From Numida meleagris (Eukaryota > Chordata > Aves > Galliformes > Numididae): DNA of 64,000 nt. The stretch lies in assembly GCF_002078875.1 (NCBI RefSeq), contig NC_034409.1, positions 64,140,655-64,204,654 of the forward strand, written 5' to 3'. A program made the position numbers and the translations under genes. This document shows, piece by piece, positions 13,983 through 25,198 of this stretch. Below the pieces are notes generated by a model. That model was not told the DNA's origin. It was given only the letters and a program-made list of their open reading frames with translations, and searched no databases. How positions within the stretch are numbered: position 1 is the stretch's first letter; the number at the start of each line of letters is the position of its first letter.

Positions 13983-14051
13983 CTACCATATATACATATA
14001 TATATACCATATATACATACCATATACCATATATATATACCATATATACAT
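13983..14051. repeat. imperfect (CATATA)n simple repeat
   Basis: About 70 bp made of alternating 'ccatatata' and 'tacatatata' blocks. Read on the minus strand in two frames, this gives Tyr/Ile/Val/Trp-rich peptides that are low-complexity artefacts. TA alternation makes the segment easily melted and length-unstable. Confidence 0.85.
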
Positions 14052-15221
14052 CCTCTTAGAGATAATCATGTATGTAAGAAAACAATAAACAGAAGCTCTA
14101 AAAAATAAAAAATAAAAATGGAAATCCTGAAACAATCTGAAGGATGCCGAGGACCTAGGCTGTAATCTTGTTTCATGGGAACACCGAGGAGTTCTGCTGT
14201 TTACGCCAGTGGCTCCAAAGATTTCATCTGTGGAAGGCAATATATTGAAAGTTTTTAATTTTGGTGTATTCCTCTGTACTGGAGAGAGAAGAGTTTCAAA
14301 ATGTGGGGCTTTTCAGATCATGTTTAATTAGGTTTTTTTTTGGTAATTTGTGGATTATGGATACACTAAGAATTACCTGACTGAACTGTAGTTCCTTACA
14401 CAAAGACTGCTGGTCTGCTGGGACTGGACATGTTTTGTAGTATGCAGATTTCCAGGATCTCAATCATGTTGAAAATTGCTAGTTGGTATTTTGTTATCAG
14501 TTGCCATATCAGCAATTATCTTTTCAGGCTTTCAAGTTAACATCTTCTGCAGTGGGTTGCAGATCCACTAAAGCAGAGCATATGCCAGTAGTGAGATTTC
14601 TCCATCGTGCGCACACTTTCTCAGTTCTAGTTACTGTGAGTATGATTTAGTTGTTCCTCAACCTGCAATGAGTTCCTGAAACAAGTCCTAGTACTTTCAA
14701 GCAGAATAGCACGTCAAAAGCTTTAGGAAGGAGGAGACATTTCATTCCTCTTTATAGCAGCATTCTACCAGGGTATTATGTTATTAACTGACTACTGTTC
14801 AGATCTTGATCCTAGTAGCATGTGTTCATACTGCCAGTTTAGGTAACAGAATTTCACTCTAAATCTGTTCCCCTGGTCTTGCTTCCTTCACCTGGCATAG
14901 TCTTTCAGTAGTATCCCAACACACCTGAAGCCATCACACACCCTTACATCACAAGGGCTTTTTCCTTGGGGGTGGTAAGCCTTAGGATTGTGCTGTCAAA
15001 GCACCAGGACTCTGGATTTCATTGCAGCCCACACATAAAAATAATAAATTAAAGCACCCTGGATAAAGGCCCATGGTGTGAATATGAAGGCCATGATCAA
15101 GTGGCAAACAGCGCATGGACAATTACTATGCAGAGCACAAATAATCTTGAATAGAAAGTAAAGAGGAAAATACAACACAAACCCCAACAATCTGCCTGTT
15201 CTCCAAGGCAGAGATCCCTTG
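14052..15221. other. intergenic DNA, nothing recognised
   Basis: Non-coding sequence with an A-rich patch at about 14100-14120. No gene, RNA or repeat family is recognised. Confidence 0.45.
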
Positions 15222-15340
15222 AATCACAGAATCATAGAATGGCCTGGGTTGGAAAGGACCTCAAAGATTATCGATTTTCAACTCCGTGCCGTGTGCAGGG
15301 TCACTAACCACTAGACCAGACTGCCCAGAGCCACATCCAG
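15222..15340 (-). repeat. CR1 LINE, 3' end fragment, minus orientation
   Basis: It starts with the reverse complement of the CR1 terminal microsatellite (aatcacagaatcatagaat). The diagnostic 'ggcctgggttggaaaggacc' and the 'ccagactgcccagagccaca' portion of the CR1 3' UTR follow. It is strongly 5'-truncated, only about 120 bp long, and has no coding content. Confidence 0.88.
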
Positions 15341-17770
15341 AGAGGATGATCCAGTGTTAGTCATGATGCCACAATACTGGTAGATGAGTGAGCAGCTGCT
15401 GGGAGGGTGCATCTCCCAGTGAACTACAGGTAAATATTCAGAGTCAACTCTCTGTAATTTATGTAATATATTTATCTCTGCATTTGTTGTAAGAAAAACA
15501 TGAAATCATACCTAGTAGAGAGCTCAGTTAAAAGAGGGGAGTAAAAGTTTACTCTCTTTGCAACTAGAATAGTATGAGGATTTGTCTGCAGATCAAATCT
15601 GAACACCAAAAATCCACACTGTGGAGTTTGTTCTACAGGGTTGTAGGAAAATAACCAATTTCAGTTTGTAAGAACGACCTAAAATATAGCAGCTGTTTAT
15701 GTCTCCTGATTTCTTGAAGTTTTGCTTTGACTTTTATGGCCAGTAGCAAAAAGAGCCCTTGTGTAAGAAAATAAATTTGATCTTCTTTCCTTTTAGGTAC
15801 TCTTCTATGTTAGCAATTTTTTTTTCCAAGGTACTCTAACTGAATGTAGAAAATCTTAGAACCTGCAGACTCTTTCATTTCACTGTTTGAAAAGATATGT
15901 CCAAGTCACTGGTGAGAGTCAGAATTATTCAGAAAGCTCTTCTTTACTTTTCATTTACTTTTTCAAATAGATGTCTTTACACTATGCTGTGTCTCAGGTC
16001 ACCTTAAAAATGGCTTTAACATTTGTAGCGAAGGGTAGATAACATCAATTTCTCCATTATAAAAGGAATTAATATATGAACTCTGCTGTATAGAAAATGA
16101 ACTTTTAAAAAATAACTTAATGCACCTTTTATATTTTTCCCTAAACAAACCTCACTCCCTCCATAGTTTGAACATAATTATGGTTAAACATTCAAGGGGT
16201 GGAAAATAACCATGCAGTAACCTTCCTTTACTGATGTTCAACTGTTACTAGAGACTGGCAAATAAAAAGATATTTGGTAGTTATAACAATCTTTTCAAAT
16301 GTTTGCAAGGGAGAAGAAACAGGTTAGAAAAGGCGTGACCTGAAGTTTGTCACTGACCACTACTTCTTTTATGATTTTATTATATTATTTTGTTATATTC
16401 ACAGACTGAAAGATTTAAGTGGGCAACCAACAATGCTGCAATTCAAAATAGTGCCACCAAACCACCAAGGGACTGTACTTTACTTGTCATGAGGTCTTAT
16501 CCTTGCATATGAATACGATGCCATTCACATTGTTTCTGTGCAGCCCAGCTGATTTCACTGTTGTTGCTCACAAGCTGGCAGAATTCCCCAATTTAGAGGA
16601 AGTAGCTTTGACACTGGATGTATCAGAGCTACCATACGTGTGCACAGCAGCTGATTTGCACATTGTGCAGTAACCCTGGCATGGCCTGGATCCGTCACAC
16701 CTGCTGTGCATGCACAATAGAAATGCGAGTATGTGTTAAACATTGCTAAAAGTAGCCAAGTCTGTCTTTCTATGGAAATTTTCAAATTAAATTGAGAAAA
16801 TAAATTTGCTTTTGAGTATTCTGAATGAAGGAAACAAAGTAACAATGTGATCTCTGACCAGGCTAGTGAAAATGTTTTCAGATGGATCTTTTCCCAAATA
16901 TAAGAAAATACAAGTTACAGTACTGATGGTAATATTGCAGTACACTGGTGATGAGAAAACTTTGTGCAGTAAAGTCCTTGACCTAGATCTAGGTTCAAAG
17001 TGCAGGTTTCACACCCAGATTTCACTCCTAGTAAAGTATGCTGGATTGATAGCCAAGCCCTCTAGCTGACAAGTTTTGTTAGAAATAGGAACTAGCTAGA
17101 AATAGGAAATAGCTGCAATACCTGGATATACCTTTCTGTTTGTTCTTCAGACCACTTTAACGTAGCAATATCAGTGATCGAGTTTCTCAGTGCCTAAGTT
17201 ATACATTTTTTTAATGGGATCCTTTCATTAGTGCCTTAGCTGATATTACTCATAAACCAACCCTTGCGCTACCAGGCTTAATCACTGTCTCGAGGCAGAG
17301 GCTTATTAGTGCGAGGTCATTCTATACTTTTTTATTTCATATTTTCCCTTAGAGAAAGTGAGCGATGTCTCCAGAAAAATCACCTACCTCCCGCCTAGCA
17401 TATCAACATCCACAGACTTGCTGCCAGCACAGATGTAATGCCTCTTGGTCAAAACTCATGTTGCACCAAAACAGAGAGTTTACAGTAAAAGGCAGATAAT
17501 AAGATCAAGCCTTGAAACTTGTATGTGGGATTATGTAAGCCGTTTAAAGAATTAATGATAAAACTTCTATATATAAAAAAAAAGCGAAATGTTTCTTGAA
17601 AATATTAAATCTCTCATTGTGAATTAAGTGCTTTTGAAATGCTGGATTGATAATTCTGGAGATCAAAGCCTTACACCTGGCTGAGCTACTGACACGTCAG
17701 TATGGCCTTGGAGCACCCCACAGTCTCGCCCTTGGGGGCACCGGAGTGCTCTGATTCCTGTGCTGCTGTT
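15341..17770. other. intergenic DNA, nothing recognised
   Basis: No gene or repeat family is recognised. The 96-codon minus-strand frame at 16555-16845 and the 67-codon plus-strand frame at 16866-17069 have no domain features. Confidence 0.45.
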
Positions 17771-17860
17771 AGGGAACTAAGGTGCAAAAAGGCAAAGTGA
17801 CATCTTTAAGCTCACATTAGAAGTCTGTGCTGAAGCAGGGATTTCAGACCAGGCATCTGA
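17771..17860 (-). repeat. MIR-like CORE-SINE relic, minus orientation
   Basis: This matches, in reverse complement, the MIR core and tRNA-derived part in order. There is an 'aactaaggtgcaaaaaggc' segment (MIR: aactgaggcacagagagg), a 'gtgacatctttaagctcaca' segment (MIR: aagtaacttgcccaaggtcaca), and then 'gcagggatttcagaccaggc' (MIR: gccgggattcgaacccagg). The order of matching blocks is preserved over about 90 bp, but the copy is very diverged, as expected for an element that predates birds. Confidence 0.6.
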
Positions 17861-20800
17861 TCTCCTTGGGTAGCAATCCGAATGAGAACTGTTGCCTCTC
17901 CTACAGAAGATGCAGTGACAGCCAGAAAGCCTCTGATCAAAAAGGGGTGGAAGATTTTCCTGTGCCAAGAAGTCCCTGGCCCTTCAGCAGAAAAGCACCG
18001 AAAAAGCAGAATTAAGAAAGAGAGAGCATTTTCAAGTGGCTGACACCAGTGTGGTGGTGACTGGACTGCGATCTAGCAGGTTTACATGTTGTAGCATGGG
18101 CTGCCACCCACCAGCTCAGGCTGCCTTGAACAGCTCCAGGGATGGGACATATTGGTCTCCTCAGAATTGCCTTCTGACCTTTTTCTCCTGCCTGCCTCCC
18201 CAGGCTACTCAGCAGCACATGGGCTGGGTTTCCAGGCTTTGTTACTCCTTGGTGCCTTTTTGGACAACTAACAAAGATGCCCCACACCTCTACGTTCATT
18301 GGTTCCCGGTTTTTAACTCCTGGAGTCATGGAGAATATACTAAGAGAAATACAGTTTCAGAATCTGCATGACAAATCAAAGGTTTCTGCATGACAGGAAT
18401 TGTAGTTCTTTGATCTGAGGTACTGATACTGCTTTGTTCATTTACATCAGTAGAAAATTCAGCCCTTTTTTTTTTCCTGTTCTGTGCATACTCCTTAACC
18501 TCAAATAATAATAAATAATATTTTAAAAAGTAAGACGAATTAGCGTCTTATTTATAGCCAAGTCAATTGAAGGGGTTTCAACTAATAATGTGAATCACAT
18601 AATTTAAAATAAATAAATAAAAGAGATATAGGCAGAAAAGCAGCCAACCATATGTTTTCACCATATGCTGAAGCATACTTACTGTCCCTTGTATCCTGTA
18701 TTCCCTGTGAAAATTATGTATACGTATTCACTGATGGGAAAAAAAAAAAAGAAAACCTCCATGAAATCACTTTAAAGCTACAAGATCAAGTAGTCTGTAT
18801 TTGGACTCCGTGAAAATTCATGAAGTCATAATTTCTCTAATAAATGGATATTGTGAAGATATGGTTTTTATGTGCTTGATCACACTGTTTTTTGCTTGGA
18901 AGTTCTCCCTCATTCACTGGAGATGATGTATGGTAGTCAGTAAAAGAGTATGAATATTCACGTGTAGGCACTGATCCGTATCCTAAAGATGTGTCTTACA
19001 TACCATCTCATCTGTTCTTCAGTGGAGAGGTAGTTCTGAATTTCTTTGTGTTTGTACCTGATATCCTTTAGATTAGATGAGGGTTATAGGTATTCCCAGG
19101 AAGAAGACCACTTATTGTCATGGCTCTAAGGTCTGAGCTTGACTTTTGCTGCTTTATTGATGGAAATTAAACAGAGGTACCAAGCAGTGTTCACATACCA
19201 GTAGAACTGGCTGAAAACATTCAATTTTTTTTCATTGAAAAGCAGTTGTTGCTTGAAAATAAATAAATATTCATCACATTCCCTTTTACTTCAGAAAAAA
19301 TATTCTTTAAATTGAATTTTACATTAGCAAAACCTGAGGTAAACTTTTCATTCCAGCTAAGGTAAAAGCACTCCAAACATGTACCAATATGCTAGAAGTC
19401 TCAGTACTGGCAGCATAAAAGCCAGTGCAAGCTCTTTGCTGGAGCCCATTTTGCCACAGGATGCTGCCCCTGGCACTGAAGCTGTCACACATCCACTGCA
19501 GTGGGCAGAGGGTAGTGCAGTCCAGCCAAAGACACCAGGAGTGCATGGTCCCAAACTCAGCAGGAGCAGTGAGTTGCTACCTCTTCTCGAGGCAAGAGCT
19601 TAGGAGGTGACCAGACTTAACCCTATCTGTGATCGCAACATTGGTAGTGGCTGTGGTCTAGACATGGCTTACTTCAATGACCTTTCTATTGCAATGCAAA
19701 TGCAAGATCCTATTTCTCATATGCTTAGCTGATTGGTTCCATACCATAATTCACTGAGGCAGGACTGAGAAAATCTGTGCAGGTCAGATAAAAGTAGAAA
19801 TTGCTTGTCATTGTAAAATAGGAGAGAGAGTGACAAGGAACAGAAATTTTCTGTATCTTGAAACAAACAGAATGGAGTTGAAATTTGAACAGATGAGTTG
19901 TGTTTTTATATTCATATTTTCTGTGTATCCATAACAATCCCAGGAGGCTTCAAATCAACATTTTGAAATCTTTTTGATAAATGCATTCACATTCTTATCA
20001 AAATTGACTTGTGTTTGGATTTCTCAACTTATACTTCAATTAGCATTTGAACCCAACACGTTAAGTATATGATATGGTGATGTCTCCAGTGCATATATTT
20101 CATCTGAATGTTTCAAACCATTACTACTGCTACTGGCACATGCTATTTCACTTCTAGGGGTTTTCAAGAGCTGATTTTATGATCATTTGGCTTATACAGC
20201 AAATGTATTTTTTTCTATAATCTTCTTTCTAACTCTCATTTATGTCTTTTCAGAAATACAGAAAACAATTAAGAGTATGTCAGTGCTGAAGATACTGAAG
20301 TCTTAGGTTGAAACCTAAAGTGGAACCTGTCTTTCAGTGAATAACAGGTCAAAGGAGTTAATGGCTAATGTGTGACTTAGAGCTAATTTTGAGGAAAGAA
20401 TATGGAGTGATGCTGCTATTATTTAATATTTTTTCTCTCTTTTTTTTTTGATCATGCCTTATGCAGAACTTAGAAGTTATTTACTAGGAAGACAAATGGA
20501 AAAGAAAATAAATCAAGAGGTGATATATCCAGTCCGATTACTGTGCCTGATATGAAATTATATACACATAGCATTGAATTCTTAAAAAAATGATGACCTT
20601 CATGTCGTTACATCTAGTATTTTAAATCCAAAAACATAGGATTTTTTCCCAGTCTTTTCCGACTTTTGAAAATAAAAGATCCACTACCATTTCTGCCTCT
20701 AGCACTATGAAGAATACAGCAAACTTAAAAGATGGAGACTGTTAAAGGCAGATGAGATCAGGCCCCCATGTAACAGAGACAGAAAATCTAGAAGTTTGTC

Positions 20801-21552
20801 ACGTTCCTCTGAACAGAAGTTGGTCACAATGAGAGACAACGTGCTCAATTTTGGGCTCTGGTGTAGCTCTCATTGTGCTGGCTCAGCTGCTGGAAAGGAG
20901 CCACAGGGTTAGATTGATCGCCCCATGTGGGATACACCTCTCAAGAAGGATGCTGCATATGTTTGGCACAATGACCCTGAACTATTCCCTTGATTGAGAC
21001 AGAGGGAGGAAGCAGAGAACTCCACTATTCTGGCTTATCAGAAGTCATTCAAAACCACAGTAAATTAGAGAAGCCTTTCTGAGGTGAGTTAATTTATACT
21101 GGAATGGGGAAAGATGTGGACCTAGCATCCAGGAGATGTAAAAAATGACTTTCTCTGCTCCCTCTCCCTTAGTCCTGGGCTGCGTCACCACAGATAAACC
21201 ATTTTATAACTATGAGGCTGCCATATGAGGAAAACTATGACTATCCATTAGGTTCAAAGGACAGTGGGCTTGCGCCATATTATACCTTCCATCTGTCCTG
21301 TGAAACTACAGGTCATTTCCTCTGCATTCCCCTGAGCAATTCACTCTGTGAAGAGAGTTACCCATCTCTATAGTGCACTTTGAGATCTGTGGTTGAAAAG
21401 GACCTACATGAGTTATAAATTGCTGTTTCTTTCTGTCCCTTGCAGTGCAAGTTAAGCTCTGTATGTAGAATTCAAGCAGCTCCTTGCTTTTCAAAGAAGA
21501 GCGGGGCTGAGAGGAAGAAGGTAGCAATGGATTAGAATTTAGGAGAACTTTG
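17861..21552. other. intergenic DNA, no gene recognised
   Basis: A moderately GC-rich patch at about 17970-18330 supports overlapping open frames on both strands (111 codons plus, 105 codons minus). Neither shows a recognisable domain. A similar GC-richer patch lies at 19400-19600. Short AAATAA runs occur near 18500-18620. I see no firm gene or repeat. Confidence 0.45.
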
Positions 21553-21785
21553 CTTTGCCACAGGCTCGCTGTGTGTCTTTCAGATTTTTATCTCCTTGTA
21601 TTTCAGTTCTCCATATGTAAACTAAAGATAATAATACTCCAATTGGCTTGATCTTTGTCCTATTTATCTACTTTAGAAACTTCCTGGGGGCAGTGATCAT
21701 CTCTTAGTATGTATAGCACCTACACCAGAGAAGTTCAGATATCGTATGGGGCCTCTATGTGCTGTTATAAAACTTCTATTAAACA
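21553..21785 (+). repeat. amniote MIR-like SINE with LINE-type tail
   Basis: The 5' half follows the MIR core: 'gctgtgtgtctttcag', then 'cagttctccatatgtaaact', then 'aaagataataatactcc' (MIR: cagtttcctcatctgtaaaatggggataataatag). The 3' half resembles a tail common in reptile SINE/LINE copies: 'gggggcagtgatcatctctt', 'gtatgtatagcacctac' and 'tatggggcctctatgtgctg'. The two halves in this order suggest a near full-length ancient amniote SINE of about 230 bp. Subfamily is uncertain. Confidence 0.6.
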
Positions 21786-21958
21786 ATTAAGTTATGGCAG
21801 GCACTGCCAAATGATCCTGCCTCCTTAGACTTCTAAAAAAAATTTTTGGGGTACCAGCAAGGTTTATGCTTGGTGTTATTCTTGACTAGACTGAATTGTT
21901 AAGGCAGAATTGCTTCTGGAGAATTGTTGAGTGTTGTGGGGGGAGATTCTAACCCTTT
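21786..21958. other. intergenic DNA left of the solo LTR
   Basis: Non-coding sequence ending in the LTR target-site copy CCTTT (21954-21958). Removing the LTR joins 'gggagattctaaccctttt' to 'gaaatgaactctg'. Confidence 0.5.
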
Positions 21959-22487
21959 TGTCATGGTTTTATGATTTTCGGTTATTGGTACTCCACATCA
22001 TAACATCATGTAGTGAATGTACCTGGTTCTCAGAAGAGAGGGACTACCACATTCCCCACGGTACTTTGCTCCTCTGTTACCATTTTCCAGCCGGAGGGAA
22101 AAGATAAAAGCTCGCAGTATAAAAACCTGCAGATCACAAGACCTCGTCCCTTTTTCTGCCGTCTCTCGTCTTGGCAGCACCTTGTTCTCCAGCCATCTTA
22201 TCGTCGGTAGTAGAGTAAGGCCTACCTTGATTTTGGGACATTCTCTCTCTCTGTGTTGGATTTATCAGCTTAAATTGTAATTATATTGTATTATAGTGTG
22301 TTGTTTTGCATTCCGATATTTTATTTAGTAAATTAGTTTTTTTCTCCTCAGATTGTTGCCGCAGTTCTTTGCTCTCAGGGCCATCTCCTTACCCTTTTCC
22401 CCTTTTCCCTTTTCCCGGGGTGTGGGCCTGTGGGTCCCCCGTCTCCTTTTTCACGGAACCAGGCCGAACACCCATAAACCATTGACA
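21959..22487 (+). mobile_element. solo LTR of an endogenous retrovirus (ERVL-like)
   Basis: The element starts TGTCATGG and ends ATTGACA, giving the retroviral TG...CA termini, and is 529 bp long. It is bracketed by a perfect 5-bp duplication, CCTTT at 21954-21958 and 22488-22492. Inside are a TATA box (TATAAAAA, 22118-22125), a downstream pyrimidine-rich R/U5-like half and an AT-rich stretch near 22270-22345. No internal retroviral genes or primer-binding site follow the right end, where flanking host DNA begins at once. It is therefore a solo LTR, formed by recombination between the two LTRs of a former provirus. It resembles chicken ERVL-class LTRs; the subfamily is not certain. The intact termini and duplication suggest a fairly young insertion. 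Confidence 0.85.
22118..22125 (+). promoter_or_regulatory. TATA box of the solo LTR promoter
   Basis: TATAAAAA lies about 160 bp into the LTR, where the U3/R boundary of an ERV is expected. It could still drive transcription to the right, into the adjacent CR1 fragment. Whether it is active cannot be seen from sequence. Confidence 0.55.
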
Positions 22488-22529
22488 CCTTTTGAAATGA
22501 ACTCTGTTGAAACAGAAGCAAGCAAGATT

Positions 22530-23820
22530 TCCCTGGAAAGGCAATGGAACAGCTTATTCTGGAGGTCATCTCGAAGCAAGTGAAAGAAAAGGAGCTTATC
22601 GGAAATAGTCAACATGGACTGACCAAGGGGAAATCATGCATGACCATTCTGGTAGCCTTCTATGATGTCATGACTGGTGGGGTAGATAAGGGTAGAGCAG
22701 TGAATCTTCTCTGCCTTGACTTCAGCAATACTTTTGACTCTGTCTCCCATAGCACACTTGCAGGTAAACTTAGGAAATGTGAAATAGATGAGTGGGCAGA
22801 GAGGTAGTGGGCAATGCTCAGAGGATTGTGATCAGTGTGTCCAGGGTCCAGGTGGAGGCCTGTACCTAGCAGCGTTCCCCAGGGGTTGTTGGTACTGGAT
22901 CCAGTCTTGTTTAACATCTTCATCAGTGACATAGAAAACAGGATAGAGTGCACCCTCAGCAAATTTGCTAATGATACAAAACTGGGAGGAGTGTCTGCCA
23001 CTCAATAAGACCTGGACAGACTGGAGAGCTGGGCGGAGAAGAACCTGATGAGGCTTAACAAGGGCAAGTGTAGAGTCTTGCATTTGAGGAGGAATGCATT
23101 TTAAGTACATTTAGGGGCTAACCTGCTGGAAAGGAGCTCTGCAGAGAAGGACCTGGGCGTTCTCATAGACAACAGGTTGGCCAAGAGCCAGCAGTGTGCC
23201 CTTGTGGCCCAGAAGGCCAATTGTATCCTGGGATACATTAAAAAGAGCACGGACAGCAGGTTGAGGGAGGTGATCCTCCCCTTCTACTCTGTCCTGGTGA
23301 GGCCACATCTGGAGTACTGTGTCCAGTTCCGGGCTCCTCAGTTCAAGAAAGACAGGGAACTTCTGGAGAGAGTCTGGCAGAGAGCCACAAAGATGATTAA
23401 GGGCTTGGAGCATCTCCTTAGGAGGAAAGGCTCAGAGACATGGGACCGTTCAGCCAGGAGAATAGAAGGCTGACAGGGGAACTTATCAATCCTTGTAAAT
23501 ATCAAATGGGTGTGAGTCAAGCAGATGACCTCAGGCTCTTTTAATCTATGCCCAGCAACAGAACAAGGGGCAACAGTCACAAACTGGAAATTCCATCTGT
23601 ATAAGAGGAAAAACTTCTTTACTTCAATGGTGACAGAGCACTGGAACAGGCTGGCCAGAGAGGTTGTGGAATCTTTGTCTCTGGAGATATTCAAAATCCA
23701 CCTGGATGCTTTTCTATGCAACATACTGCAGGGAATCTGCTTTAGCAGGGGGTGTTGGACTATATTACCTCCAGAGGTTCCTTCCAACCCCTACAATTTT
23801 GTTATTCTGTGATTCTGTGA
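22530..23820 (+). mobile_element. CR1 LINE fragment with decayed reverse transcriptase
   Basis: About 1.3 kb of the 3' part of CR1 ORF2 plus 3' end. Plus-strand frames show reverse transcriptase blocks in order: SQHGLTKGKSC and LDFSNTFDSVSHS (22540-22800), then a [14 protein letters not shown] block and the catalytic block at 22964-22975, then [19 protein letters not shown] and [11 protein letters not shown] (23177-23350), then HWNRLAREVVESLSLE near the C-terminus. It ends with the octamer-type tail at 23800-23820. The reading frame is broken by a stop at about 22805, another after 'SATQ' near 23005, and frameshifts. The catalytic F/Y-A-D-D reads F-A-N-D here. It is 5'-truncated and cannot be active. 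The exact 5' boundary is unclear. Confidence 0.93.
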
Positions 23821-24145
23821 AATATTGTCCTGATCGTTCTGTTGCAGGATGAGTGCACAGGTGTAATGTACCCTCATTCTCTCCAGTGATACCTCTCCTC
23901 TGAGAAGCGCCTCTGCAAAATCTCTGGACACTTGATTCTACTCAATAACTTTGAACAATAGTGAGATCATAAGAAAAGCAGTACATTTGGTTGATACCTA
24001 TATGCAACTGCATTTATTGTGTATGTATGTTCTGTACTGGCAGGGAGAAGACAGGTCATTAGGATTTGCCAGGGAAAATCAATTATATTCTTTCCAAATA
24101 GAGACATGCCCAAGTTCTGGGCAATTGACATTTCTTGAGCACATG

Positions 24146-24167
24146 TTTTTTTTTTTTTTTTTTTTTT
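24146..24167. repeat. poly(T) tract, 22 bp
   Basis: A pure run of T. No target duplication or retroposed body is recognised beside it. It inflates a chance plus-strand frame (23951-24169) ending in poly-Phe. Confidence 0.9.
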
Positions 24168-24518
24168 AATGTTGGACAGAACAGGACTATGATACTAATT
24201 GTCTCATAGTGTTCTATAAAAACTGAAAAGTGAAGAAAAAATCAAGTCCAGATACTCTCAAAAGACTTGCAAGCCTTCTGACAAATTTTGAGTTTCTAAC
24301 AAAATTATCAAGTAGACACATTTGTTTGGATTTATATTTTATGTGAAATAATCATACGACTTCATTGATAAGCTATGTTTACAAGACACTAATACTACTA
24401 AGCTTTATTTCAGTTCTCTCTCTGCTAGATGAAACTAGAGGAGTTGGTATGTGTGAGTGCTTTATAGTCCAACATAGGAAATTGCCTGAAATACAGGCCC
24501 ATTGCAGTTGTGGCATGG

Positions 24519-24543
24519 TTTTTTTTTTTTTTTTTTTTTTTTT
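24519..24543. repeat. poly(T) tract, 25 bp
   Basis: A second pure T run, about 350 bp from the previous one and without a recognisable retroposed body. Confidence 0.9.
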
Positions 24544-25198
24544 GTCTAAAAAGCAAAGAAGCTCAAATTGATTTAGGGATATTTTTAACTGTTATAGTCT
24601 AAGATCAAAGAGAGGGAAATTATTATGTAGGGAAGAAATTGAGCAGAAGAAGATATTTGGCATTCAAATCTGCCATTTTTTTTTTCTGGTTTTGCCTCTC
24701 TCCCTTTGCCAGCAGGAAATATACCTCCTCCCTTAAAATAAAGATGCTTTCCCCCCCGCCTTTCTTTTTGGTGGTTACAATAAGACAACTCCAATAAAAG
24801 TGGTTGTCATGAGATAATCACACCTCTGGGGGATTATAGGCATCTGGCTATGATTCATAAAATCCCTCAGGATTGATTCCCCCTTTCTCCCTCCTTAAAG
24901 ACAACCACACCTCCTGCTGTGTTTTATGACTTGAGAAATGCAGTCTTTGTGATTATAATGTACAGATATTATTTACATTGAATTATTTTGTTTCATTGTA
25001 TTTTGTATTAAAAAAGAAACAAAACAATCAAACCAAATGAAAACAAAACAAACGTCAGTTTTGAAAGACTTCTCATTTCCAAGAGCAAACAAGTGGCTGA
25101 TGACTACTCTAAAATATTTTCTCAACGTTCATCCCAGGTTGCCATCCCTTCATCGACATGAATTAAGATTCCCTAGCCTCACCTTTACTGCCGTTGCC

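Larger units (their letters stand above)
23821..25198. other. intergenic DNA with homopolymer tracts
   Basis: AT-rich DNA holding the two poly(T) tracts listed separately and a short C-run at 24751-24757. No gene is recognised. Confidence 0.5.

Noticed and set aside
13795..14240. Tyr/Ile/Met-rich minus-strand frames resembling membrane peptides
   Set aside because: They arise from the CATATA simple repeat. There is no start context, splice support or family likeness.
18012..18371. Overlapping 111- and 105-codon frames on opposite strands
   Set aside because: They occur in a GC-richer patch with fewer random stops. Neither has recognisable motifs or splice-site partners.
21932..21958. Alternative LTR left end at TGTTGTGG (21932)
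   Set aside because: The start at 21959 (TGTCATGG) is the one giving a perfect 5-bp target duplication with the right end.
23338..23787. 149-codon minus-strand frame
   Set aside because: Lies antisense to the CR1 reverse transcriptase fragment and is a shadow of it.
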